This document shows positions 1 to 5,381 of a DNA stretch of 9,018 nt, one piece after another. Origin of the DNA: Pseudomonadota bacterium (GTDB lineage Bacteria; Pseudomonadota; Gammaproteobacteria; Steroidobacterales; Steroidobacteraceae); assembly GCA_021850555.1 (NCBI GenBank), contig JAJZLX010000143.1, positions 1-9,018 on the forward strand, written 5' to 3'. Position numbers and translations under genes: made by a program. The stretch's first letter is position 1, and every line of letters starts with the position of its first letter. Below the pieces are notes generated by a model that saw only the letters and a program-made list of their open reading frames with translations, did no database searches and had not been told where the DNA came from.

Positions 1-1
1 G

Positions 2-325
2 GCGCTCGCCAAGGGCAGTGAATTCTCGCTCGAGCACCTGCTCGGACCGTTGCTGCGCGTGAACTTCGATCACGTGACGCACTTCCGCTGCCCGGTCATC
101 GAATTCGTCGGGGCGCACGACTACACCACGCCTGCAAGCCTCACCATCGCCTGGTTCAAGCGCCTGCACGCTCCCTCGAAGCGGCTGGTGATCTTCGCGG
201 ACTCCGCCCACATGATCATGCAGGAGCAGCCGGGACGGTTTCTGGTGCATCTGGTCGAGGATGCGTTGCCGTACGCCGTCAAAGCCGGCGATGCGGCGCC
301 CGCGGAGAAGGAAATCATCGGCTGA
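2..325 (+). CDS. alpha/beta hydrolase, C-terminal part (5' end outside window)
   Basis: Only the last 107 codons are present; the frame is open from base 2 to the TGA at 323-325, so the start lies to the left. The protein ends like an alpha/beta-hydrolase fold enzyme. A strand-turn segment VIEFVGAHDYTTP carries the expected acid residue (the Asp of GAHD), and LVIFADSAHMIMQEQPGRF carries the catalytic His followed by the usual glutamine/proline-rich cap of the last helix. The nucleophile elbow (GxSxG) is outside the window. The pattern resembles proline-iminopeptidase or epoxide-hydrolase-like members, but the substrate cannot be told from this end. The gene converges on the MarR gene that follows. 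Confidence 0.8.
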   Translation, partial: ALAKGSEFSLEHLLGPLLRVNFDHVTHFRCPVIEFVGAHDYTTPASLTIAWFKRLHAPSKRLVIFADSAHMIMQEQPGRFLVHLVEDALPYAVKAGDAAPAEKEIIG

Positions 326-390
326 GCGGCGCGCTTGGGCGGGGAGTGTCGGTGCGGTTGCAACCCGTCGCCTCAACATGCAGGGGAGTC

Positions 391-456
391 GGGCCGTGGC
401 ACCGCCCGGGAGTGAACATCCTCGTGGCTCGGCCGCTCGCGATGCGGTGCCGGCCC
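391..456. repeat. imperfect inverted repeat between convergent genes
   Basis: GGGCC (391-395) plus GGCACCGC (398-405) can pair with GCGGTGCC (444-451) plus GGCCC (452-456). This gives 13 base pairs with a 2-nt bulge and a 38-nt loop. It sits between the convergent hydrolase and MarR genes, where a two-way terminator would be expected. There is no T-tract on either side, so intrinsic termination is uncertain and the long loop weakens the case. The rest of 326-480 holds nothing else I can support apart from a 10-bp palindrome GGTTGCAACC at 356-365. Confidence 0.35.
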
Positions 457-480
457 CATGCGCCCAAGTGCGCCGCGAGG

Positions 481-945
481 CTACTTCCCGTCTCGATTCT
501 CAGGCGGGCCAAGCCGGCCGAGCAGTGCGCTCAAGAGCGGCGCGAGGCGCCCCAGCTCCCGCCTGTGGGCCTCCGAGAGGCCTGAGAGGGCCTTTTCGCC
601 CGAGAGGGTGACGCAGAGCAATACCCGGCGCCGATCATGCGAGTCCTCGCGGCGGGTGAGGTAGCCCCGGCTCACCAGCCGGGTGACGAGTTCCCCGGCG
701 CTGTGGTGGCGGATGCCGAGCCGCTGCGCGAGATGGCCGATGGTCATTGCCCCTGCGCCCGGGTAGCCCTTGATTGCGAGCAGTGCCCGGTGCTGGCGTG
801 GCGCGAGGCCCGCCTCGCGCGCCGCCTGCTCGCTGAAGGCCGAGAACCGCGTCAACAGGTAGCGAAACTCCGCAAGGACCTCGTAGTCGTGAGGCGCAAG
901 TTTCCGGGTGCGCACGCTCTGGCTCTTTCGGGAGGCGGTGGACAT
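481..945 (-). CDS. MarR-family transcriptional regulator
   Basis: A 154-residue protein, the usual MarR length. The frame could open further upstream (to 1008), but the ATG at 945-943 is chosen because GAAGG stands 6 nt before it and because the longer version would swallow the operator-like palindrome. Residues 20-60 form the first dimerisation helices, with the segment GLAPRQHRALLAIKG. The helix-turn-helix covers about 66-95 (MTIGHLAQRLGIRHHSAGEL). The wing carries the hallmark DSHDRRRV at 101-108. A helical C-terminal tail closes the dimer interface. The protein should bind a palindromic operator as a dimer and release it on binding a small ligand, which is unknown. It is divergent from the ClC gene, with a palindrome in the shared spacer overlapping its own putative -10. 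Autorepression and control of the ClC gene are inferred. Confidence 0.9.
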   Translation of the reverse strand: MSTASRKSQSVRTRKLAPHDYEVLAEFRYLLTRFSAFSEQAAREAGLAPRQHRALLAIKGYPGAGAMTIGHLAQRLGIRHHSAGELVTRLVSRGYLTRREDSHDRRRVLLCVTLSGEKALSGLSEAHRRELGRLAPLLSALLGRLGPPENRDGK

Positions 946-966
946 CGGAGCCTTCGTGGACAATAA

Positions 967-981
967 TATCGTAGTACGATA
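967..981. promoter_or_regulatory. MarR-type operator overlapping a divergent promoter
   Basis: TATCGTAGTACGATA is a perfect palindrome with 7-bp arms around one central base, in an otherwise unusually AT-rich patch of the divergent spacer. On the minus strand, TTGGCG (996-991) and TACGAT (973-968) are 17 nt apart and could be the MarR gene's -35 and -10; the palindrome covers the -10. MarR proteins commonly bind such sites and repress their own gene and the divergent neighbour. The site is 22 bp from the MarR start and 45 bp from the ClC start. Binding by this particular protein is inferred. Confidence 0.65.
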
Positions 982-1025
982 GAAAATGCACGCCAATTCC
1001 CGGACCACGATCTGATCGGAGAATC

Positions 1026-2870
1026 ATGAAGGATTCCGCCTCCAGCCCCGGTGCGCGCGACACCCTGCGCGACTTCACGGCCGACCGGCGCCTGCTGGCG
1101 CTTTGCGCGATGGGGCTCGCCACAGGCACTTTCGGCGCGATGGCGGCCTGGGCGCTTCTGAAGCTGATCGCGCTCATCACGAATCTCGCCTATTTCCACA
1201 TCATCTCGACGACGACGACCTACCTGAGCCATGCGAGGCTCGGGCCGGGCTCGATTCTGGTTCCGGTCATCGGCGGCATCATCGTGGGATTCATCGCCCG
1301 CTACGGCTCGGACAAGATCCGCGGGCACGGCATTCCCGAGGCGCTCGAGGCCATTCTCATCGGCCGCAGTCGCATCGAGCCGAAGGTGGCCTTCTGGAAA
1401 CCGCTGTCCTCCGCAATCGCAATCGGCACGGGCGGTCCGTTCGGGGCGGAGGGGCCGATCATCATGACGGGCGGCGCGCTCGGCTCGCTGTTCGCGCAGT
1501 TCTTCCGCCTGAGCTCCGCGGAGCGCAAGACGCTGCTCGCCGCCGGTGCGGCAGCCGGAATGACCGGCATCTTCGGCACGCCGGTGGCGGCCGTGCTCCT
1601 TGCCATCGAGGTGATGCTCTTCGAGTGGAAACCGCGCAGCTTCGTGCCCGTGGTCGTTTCCGTCATCGTCGCCATCGCATGGCGGCCGTGGCTGGTCGGT
1701 CCGTGGCCGCTCTTTCCGCACGCCGGCATTCCGGCCATGCCCTGGTGGGGGCTTGCGCTGTGCGCGGGCGTCGGTGTCGTGGCGGGCCTACAATCCGCGA
1801 TCACGACCGGCGCGCTTTATTGGTTCGAGGAGCTGTACGAGAAACTCCCCATCCATTGGATGTGGTGGCCTGCGCTCGGCGGGATCATCGTGGGAGTCGG
1901 GGGGCTGATCGATCCGGCATCGCTCGGGGTCGGTTATGACTCGATCGGCGCCCTGATCAACGGCACTGTGCTGATGCACGCGGCGATTGCGCTGCTCCTC
2001 GTGAAATCGATCATCTGGGTGGTGGCGCTTGCTTCCGGGACCGCGGGCGGCACGCTCGCGCCGCTTCTCCTGATGGGAGGCGCCGTCGGTACCCTCGAGG
2101 CGCACATTCTGCCTTTCGGGGACTGCGGTTTCTGGGCGCTCATCGCCATGGCCGCAGTGCTGGGGGGAACTCTGCGCTGCCCGCTGACGGCGATACTGTT
2201 TGCAGTCGAGCTTACCGGGGATCTGCGGGTGATGCCGGCTGTCGCCGTTGCTTGCGGGGCGTCCTTCGCGGTCACCGTGCTCCTGATGCGCCGCTCCATC
2301 CTGACCGAGCGCCTGGCTCGCCGTGGCCGCCACCTCACATACGAATATGCCGTCGATCCATTCGAGGTCATGCGTGTGAGTGAGATCATGGCGCACCCCG
2401 TTCATACTTTGCCGGCGAGCCTGTCGACAGAGGAGGCACTCGCGTTCTTTGACACGGACCCGGGCATCAAGCGCCACAAGAGCTATCCCGTGGTCGATGA
2501 GTCGGGACACGTGCTCGGACTGATGTCCCGGTCCGATGCCTTGCGCTGGTCACGGAGGAGGGGGACGGATGCCGAGACGCTGCGTGATCGCCTCGGTTGC
2601 GGTGAGGTCTGCGTTGGCTACCCGGATGAGCTGGTCGGCCAGCTCGCGGATCGCATGATCTCCTTGGACATCGGGCGTGTGCCGATCGTTGATCGCATCA
2701 CCGGTAAATTGGTGGGTCTCGTGGCCCGCAGTGACGTGCTCCGCGTCCGCGCTCACGCGGCACAAGTCGAGCGTGAGCGCGGACGGGTCTTGAGCATGTC
2801 TTGGCTCCAGGGACGCGCGGCACAGGGGCGAAGTCAAGTCACCCTGGATGCAAATGGCGACCTCGACTGA
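1026..2870 (+). CDS. ClC-family chloride channel/antiporter with two CBS domains
   Basis: A 614-residue inner-membrane protein. GGAGA at 1018-1022 precedes the ATG closely. Residues about 25-435 are the hydrophobic ClC core. The selectivity segments appear in order: GHGIP (100-104), GAEGP (140-144) with the gating glutamate E142, the segment LLAAGAAAGMTGIFGTPVA, and GTLAP (342-346). C-terminal CBS domains lie at about 451-508 (from VSEIMAHPVHTLP) and 520-576 (ending VGLVARSDVLRV), a pair that often binds nucleotides and gates transport. By alignment from memory with E. coli ClcA, several key residues differ: Ser107 is His101, the proton glutamate Glu203 is Val196 (IEVM instead of IEEM), Phe357 is Leu344, and Tyr445 is probably Leu426. 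The external gate glutamate is kept. Coupled chloride/proton exchange is therefore doubtful and channel-like conduction is possible. The divergent MarR gene suggests inducible expression. Confidence 0.93.
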   Translation: MKDSASSPGARDTLRDFTADRRLLALCAMGLATGTFGAMAAWALLKLIALITNLAYFHIISTTTTYLSHARLGPGSILVPVIGGIIVGFIARYGSDKIRGHGIPEALEAILIGRSRIEPKVAFWKPLSSAIAIGTGGPFGAEGPIIMTGGALGSLFAQFFRLSSAERKTLLAAGAAAGMTGIFGTPVAAVLLAIEVMLFEWKPRSFVPVVVSVIVAIAWRPWLVGPWPLFPHAGIPAMPWWGLALCAGVGVVAGLQSAITTGALYWFEELYEKLPIHWMWWPALGGIIVGVGGLIDPASLGVGYDSIGALINGTVLMHAAIALLLVKSIIWVVALASGTAGGTLAPLLLMGGAVGTLEAHILPFGDCGFWALIAMAAVLGGTLRCPLTAILFAVELTGDLRVMPAVAVACGASFAVTVLLMRRSILTERLARRGRHLTYEYAVDPFEVMRVSEIMAHPVHTLPASLSTEEALAFFDTDPGIKRHKSYPVVDESGHVLGLMSRSDALRWSRRRGTDAETLRDRLGCGEVCVGYPDELVGQLADRMISLDIGRVPIVDRITGKLVGLVARSDVLRVRAHAAQVERERGRVLSMSWLQGRAAQGRSQVTLDANGDLD

Positions 2871-2875
2871 AAGCT

Positions 2876-2917
2876 CCGTCCAAGCAAGCGCCACAGCCGG
2901 TAGCGGCGCTCGGACGG
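2876..2917. terminator. possible stem-loop after the ClC gene
   Basis: CCGTCC (2876-2881) pairs with GGACGG (2912-2917), and inside it GCGCC (2888-2892) pairs with GGCGC (2905-2909). The structure begins 5 bp after the ClC stop codon, a sensible place for termination or 3'-end protection. It is followed by G-rich sequence, not T, so it is not a classic intrinsic terminator. Confidence 0.35.
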
Positions 2918-3300
2918 GGGCGGAAGAGGGGGGGGGTCGTGATGTGCCGACGCTGAAGTCTTACGCCCGCGTACGCAGCCCATGGTAGCCGCAGGAGGCA
3001 TCGTCGAGCGCGACTGCGGACCGGTCGTTCGCAGAAACCGTTGCGCTCAACGCCCCGGGGCTGATCGGCGATGGATCCACATCGGCGCGACCTGGCCGTG
3101 AAGTCTTGGCCGACAGGGTTCGCGGAGGAACTCGCGCAGGCTCCACCGTCCGGGCCGCATCGCTCGAGCTGAGGGTTGGCCGCACGTAGACGAACCCTTC
3201 GTCGCCGGCTTCAGCCTGCCGCCCGGTGTGCCGCGGGCCATTGCTCCGCGCAGGCACAGGTCGCCGTGCCACGGGCCGGGATGCACCGGCACCTCGGCCC
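2918..3300. other. gene-poor GC-rich spacer upstream of the hsp20 operon
   Basis: I see no supportable gene here. The segment opens with a run of nine G residues (2928-2936). The minus strand has an open frame across 2961-3383, but it would overlap the sigma32 promoter and the hsp20 start, lacks a convincing ribosome-binding site, and encodes a proline/arginine/alanine-rich chain with no fold I recognise. It contains the stretch DAARTVEPARVPPRT, which could be the remnant of a repeated element or a decayed gene, but I cannot show that. No tRNA, rRNA or insertion-sequence ends were seen. Confidence 0.5.
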
Positions 3301-3329
3301 CTTGAATTCACCAGAGCCTGTCCCCAAAG
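3301..3329 (+). promoter_or_regulatory. sigma32 (RpoH) heat-shock promoter of the hsp20 operon
   Basis: CTTGAA at 3301-3306 matches the sigma32 -35 core exactly and is preceded by C residues, as in known heat-shock promoters. After a 15-nt spacer comes CCCCAAAG (3322-3329), close to the -10 consensus CCCCATnT. The promoter lies 45-73 bp before the first hsp20 start codon. Sequence, spacing and the nature of the downstream genes all agree. Confidence 0.8.
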
Positions 3330-3331
3330 CA

Positions 3332-3376
3332 GAGCGCCGGAGTGGTTCTTTGAACCGAACTGGAGGTGCTCAAATG
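3332..3376 (+). promoter_or_regulatory. hsp20 leader fold masking the Shine-Dalgarno (possible RNA thermometer)
   Basis: GAGCGCC (3332-3338) can pair with GGTGCTC (3365-3371) through 7 base pairs including one G-U. This buries the 3' end of the Shine-Dalgarno GGAGG (3362-3366) and the spacer up to the ATG at 3374. Inside, AGT (3341-3343) pairs with ACT (3359-3361), and GGTTC (3344-3348) pairs with GAACC (3352-3356) around a TTT loop. Small internal loops separate the helices. Many bacterial hsp20 genes carry thermometers of this sort (ROSE and fourU types), though this does not match either exactly. A caveat is that transcription from the sigma32 promoter may begin near 3335, which could remove part of the 5' arm. 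Confidence 0.5.
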
Positions 3377-3820
3377 TTCGCAATTGCCTCGAGTGCGCCG
3401 GACTCGCTCTTTGATGAGCTGTGGCGGCTGCAGGAACAGGTGGACGAGCTGTTCGGCAACTGGACGTCCTCTTCCGGTGGCATCCGCTCGCTCCCCCGTG
3501 GCAGCTTTCCGGCGGTAAACATCGGCCACACGCCAGAGCGGGTCGACGTATATCTTTTTGCGCCCGGGATCGACCCGAAGTCGCTCGACATCTCGATCCA
3601 GCAGAACCTGCTCACCGTGTCAGGCAGGCGCGAGATCCCGACCGAAGAGCGGGCCACATACTATCGCCAGGAGCGCTTCGGCGGTGAGTTCCGCCGCGTC
3701 ATCGCATTGCCCGAGGACATCGACCCGGACCGGGTCCATGCCAAGTATCAGGACGGCATCGTGCAGATCGGCGTCGAGCGGCGTGAGGCGGCCCGTCCGC
3801 GCCAAATCGAGATTCGTTGA
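3374..3820 (+). CDS. Hsp20/alpha-crystallin small heat-shock protein (first of two)
   Basis: A 148-residue ATP-independent holdase expected to form cytoplasmic oligomers that keep unfolding proteins refoldable. The ATG at 3374 is chosen because of GGAGG 7 nt upstream; the longer frame back to 3176 would run through the promoter. The N-terminal arm (1-44) contains the amphipathic segment LFDELWRLQEQVDELFGNW, typical of Hsp20 genes. The alpha-crystallin domain covers about 45-137, from FPAVNIGHTPERVDVYLFAPG to the conserved DGIVQIGV (127-134), where Val/Ile replaces the usual GVL. The tail ends in an I-x-I motif (IEI, 145-147), used to dock dimers into oligomers. It is followed 21 bp later by a second hsp20, so both are probably cotranscribed from the sigma32 promoter. 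Confidence 0.93.
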   Translation: MFAIASSAPDSLFDELWRLQEQVDELFGNWTSSSGGIRSLPRGSFPAVNIGHTPERVDVYLFAPGIDPKSLDISIQQNLLTVSGRREIPTEERATYYRQERFGGEFRRVIALPEDIDPDRVHAKYQDGIVQIGVERREAARPRQIEIR

Positions 3821-3841
3821 CCGCAAGTGGAGGTTACTCGT

Positions 3842-4264
3842 ATGGCCACGAACACAGACATCGCCTCACGGGGCTCAGCCGCTGCGCAGGCGCGCGGCGG
3901 GACCGCAGTCGATCGGCGCGGCAATGCAGGTGAATCACCCCTCCGTCCGCCGGTCGACATCTGGGAGGACGCGGACGGCATCACGCTGTGTGCCGACATG
4001 CCAGGGGTATCCAAAGACCGCCTCAATCTGCGGGTTGACGGCAACACCCTGATCCTCGAGGGCAATGCGCGGCTGGAATTGGCTGAGAAAGCGGAAGCGC
4101 TTTACGCCGACGTTCGCTCGAGCCTGTACCGCCGCACTTTCGCATTGAGCGGGGAGCTGGAAACGGACAAGATCGAGGCGAGTCTCAAAGATGGAGTGCT
4201 CAGGGTGCGCATCCCAAAACGGATGGAACTGCGTCCGCGCAAGATCGAAGTGAAGGGGTCCTGA
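3842..4264 (+). CDS. Hsp20/alpha-crystallin small heat-shock protein (second of two)
   Basis: A 140-residue paralogue of the preceding gene. The ATG at 3842 has GGAGG (3829-3833) at 8-nt spacing; a GTG at 3827 in the same frame lacks a comparable site. The N-terminal arm (1-33) is short, Ala/Gly-rich and lacks the aromatic amphipathic helix of the first protein. The alpha-crystallin domain covers about 35-125, starting PPVDIWEDADGITLCADMPG and ending with the classic ASLKDGVLRVRIPK (113-126). The C-terminal tail has an I-x-V docking motif (IEV, 135-137). The two paralogues differ clearly, as in the two classes often encoded together in proteobacteria, so mixed or separate oligomers are both possible. 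An inverted repeat follows directly. Confidence 0.94.
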   Translation: MATNTDIASRGSAAAQARGGTAVDRRGNAGESPLRPPVDIWEDADGITLCADMPGVSKDRLNLRVDGNTLILEGNARLELAEKAEALYADVRSSLYRRTFALSGELETDKIEASLKDGVLRVRIPKRMELRPRKIEVKGS

Positions 4265-4271
4265 CGGGCGT

Positions 4272-4317
4272 CGCGCCCGCTTCTGAGGAGCAGCACCGTT
4301 GCGCAGAAGCGGGCGCG
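4272..4317 (+). terminator. strong inverted repeat closing the hsp20 operon
   Basis: CGCGCCCGCTTCTG (4272-4285) is the exact reverse complement of CAGAAGCGGGCGCG (4304-4317), giving a 14-bp perfect GC-rich stem with an 18-nt loop. It starts 7 bp after the stop of the second hsp20 gene. No T-tract follows on the plus strand, so it may be a non-canonical terminator or a 3' stabilising hairpin. Between it and 4488 I see no gene; an 84-codon open frame at 4299-4553 has no recognisable features and overlaps the next gene remnant. Confidence 0.6.
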
Positions 4318-4488
4318 CACGCGTCATCGAACCGACGGTTCATCTGAAGGCTTATGTTCAATGGAGCCTCCTTCGGGGCGATTGCGGGAAGCACGCAAGG
4401 TCCCAGGCATTCGTGAAACGCCGCACTGATTTGCCATGGCGCCTCGGCTATTTTTGCCCGATGAATGCCATCTCGCGAGGTGACTTCC

Positions 4489-4926
4489 ATGGAGCTGCGC
4501 CGCGGATAAGTTCAAAAGGTACGATTCAGTACGCATACGACGGGACACGATGACTCGGTCTCGACCCATCACATTGCGTCCTTCGAACTTGACGGGATTG
4601 CCGTGCAGGTGGCGGCGGGACGGCCATTGATGATGGAAAACGGAGACGAGGTCATTGTCGCCGGCAAGACCAGGCGAGGAGTGCTGATGTGAGTTGCCTG
4701 TAACAATCTCTCACGGAAGATACTGGATCACCGGGGGTGGATGCTGTCTTTGCTCGTCGGAGTCGTTTTCATCCTCGTCGGGATCGTCGGTGCGATCAGC
4801 GCCGCCCTGGAGCACAGTTCGATGGGAGCGGCGTTCTGCCTGGTTTTTGCAGCCGTCGGCGCAGGCGCGGCCCATGGAGGAATTCAAATACTGCGGGCGA
4901 AGAGCCTGGTCCTGACTGGCGCCTAG
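4489..4926 (+). pseudogene. small membrane protein gene broken by two in-frame stops
   Basis: One frame reads as a single 145-codon protein if two stops are ignored: TAA at codon 7 (4507-4509) and TGA at codon 68 (4690-4692). The ATG at 4489 has a good ribosome-binding site, GAGGTGA (4477-4483). Codons 8-67 look like a soluble beta-rich domain, with STHHIASFELDGIAVQV and NGDEVIVAGKTRRGVLM, a pattern typical of small OB-like domains preceding membrane segments. After the second stop comes NNLSRKI and then two hydrophobic segments (about 85-105 and 113-132). No start codon exists just after the first stop, so a simple re-start does not rescue the N-terminus. The last 61 codons (from 4741) could be expressed alone. 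I do not recognise a named family. No frameshift is needed to rebuild it, which suggests recent decay. Confidence 0.6.
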
Positions 4927-5009
4927 AGTCCGATTTCTCATGCTTTGATCCTTGCGGCTGCAGGCGCTCGTTGCGGACACCCGCTGAACGGCAGCGCCCC
5001 GATCATCGC

Positions 5010-5336
5010 ATGCGCTACGTCCTCGTCGTCGATGACCTTGGAAGACTGGATGAGCGGGGCATGCGTGGCGCCGCGGATTGAGTAGCGGAAGTTCTTTCGC
5101 CCGCGACGGCCAGCCACGACAAGGTGACCAAACTGTGAGTCTATGAGCGCGCCGGGGCTCGGGAAGCATGGCGCGCCGAGCCCATCGAGCGGATATTGGG
5201 AATCTACCGCCTCCAAGATGGACGCTACGAACGGCCCACCATCGTTGCGTTGAAAGGTCGGACGAAAATCGGTGCATTTCCCGGTGCAGTCATCGACTGG
5301 GACCGCCTTGCGCCATCGGCCGTCATTCCGACTTGA
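5010..5336 (+). pseudogene. Uma2-family (DUF820) putative nuclease gene, truncated and interrupted
   Basis: One frame gives RYVLVVDDLGRLDERG-MRGAAD, stop, VAEVLSPATASHDKVTKL, stop, VYERAGAREAW, then IYRLQDGRYERPTIVALKG and a final PGAVIDWDRLAP, ending at the TGA 5334-5336. This is the core and C-terminal part of the Uma2 family, a PD-(D/E)xK-like fold whose active site includes the Glu of EVLSP and a following Lys. The internal stops are TGA at 5079-5081, where relatives as I recall them usually carry Trp, and TGA at 5136-5138. The usual N-terminal third (about 70 residues) is absent; upstream sequence in all three frames does not resemble it. The usual REYW has become REAW. The gene is very probably dead. 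Cellular roles of Uma2 proteins are poorly known; they are often multicopy and mobile. Confidence 0.7.
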
Positions 5337-5381
5337 CAGAGAACCGTACAGTCTGTGCGCCGCTCCCATCCGGAGCTCGCC

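Noticed and set aside
852..1721. 289-codon open frame on the minus strand opposite the ClC gene
   Set aside because: It is rich in Arg, Asp, Glu and His with no domain, as expected for the antisense of a GC-rich membrane-protein gene, and it also overlaps the MarR gene.
1788..2510. 240-codon minus-strand open frame inside the ClC gene
   Set aside because: Another antisense shadow; no ribosome-binding site or recognisable motif, and the plus strand encodes intact membrane and CBS sequence.
2961..3383. 140-codon minus-strand open frame before hsp20
   Set aside because: It overlaps the sigma32 promoter and the hsp20 start, lacks a good start signal and has no recognisable fold; kept only as an unexplained spacer.
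4299..4553. 84-codon plus-strand open frame after the hsp20 operon
   Set aside because: It starts inside the terminator-like stem, has no motif and overlaps a better-supported broken gene in another frame.
4489..5336. Stop-codon readthrough or an altered genetic code as the explanation for the in-frame stops
   Set aside because: Both TAA and TGA interrupt the frames, while TGA and TAG end intact genes normally in the same window; pseudogene decay is simpler.
4938..5369. 143-codon minus-strand open frame
   Set aside because: Its opposite strand encodes the Uma2 remnant in one frame; the minus translation matches no family I know.
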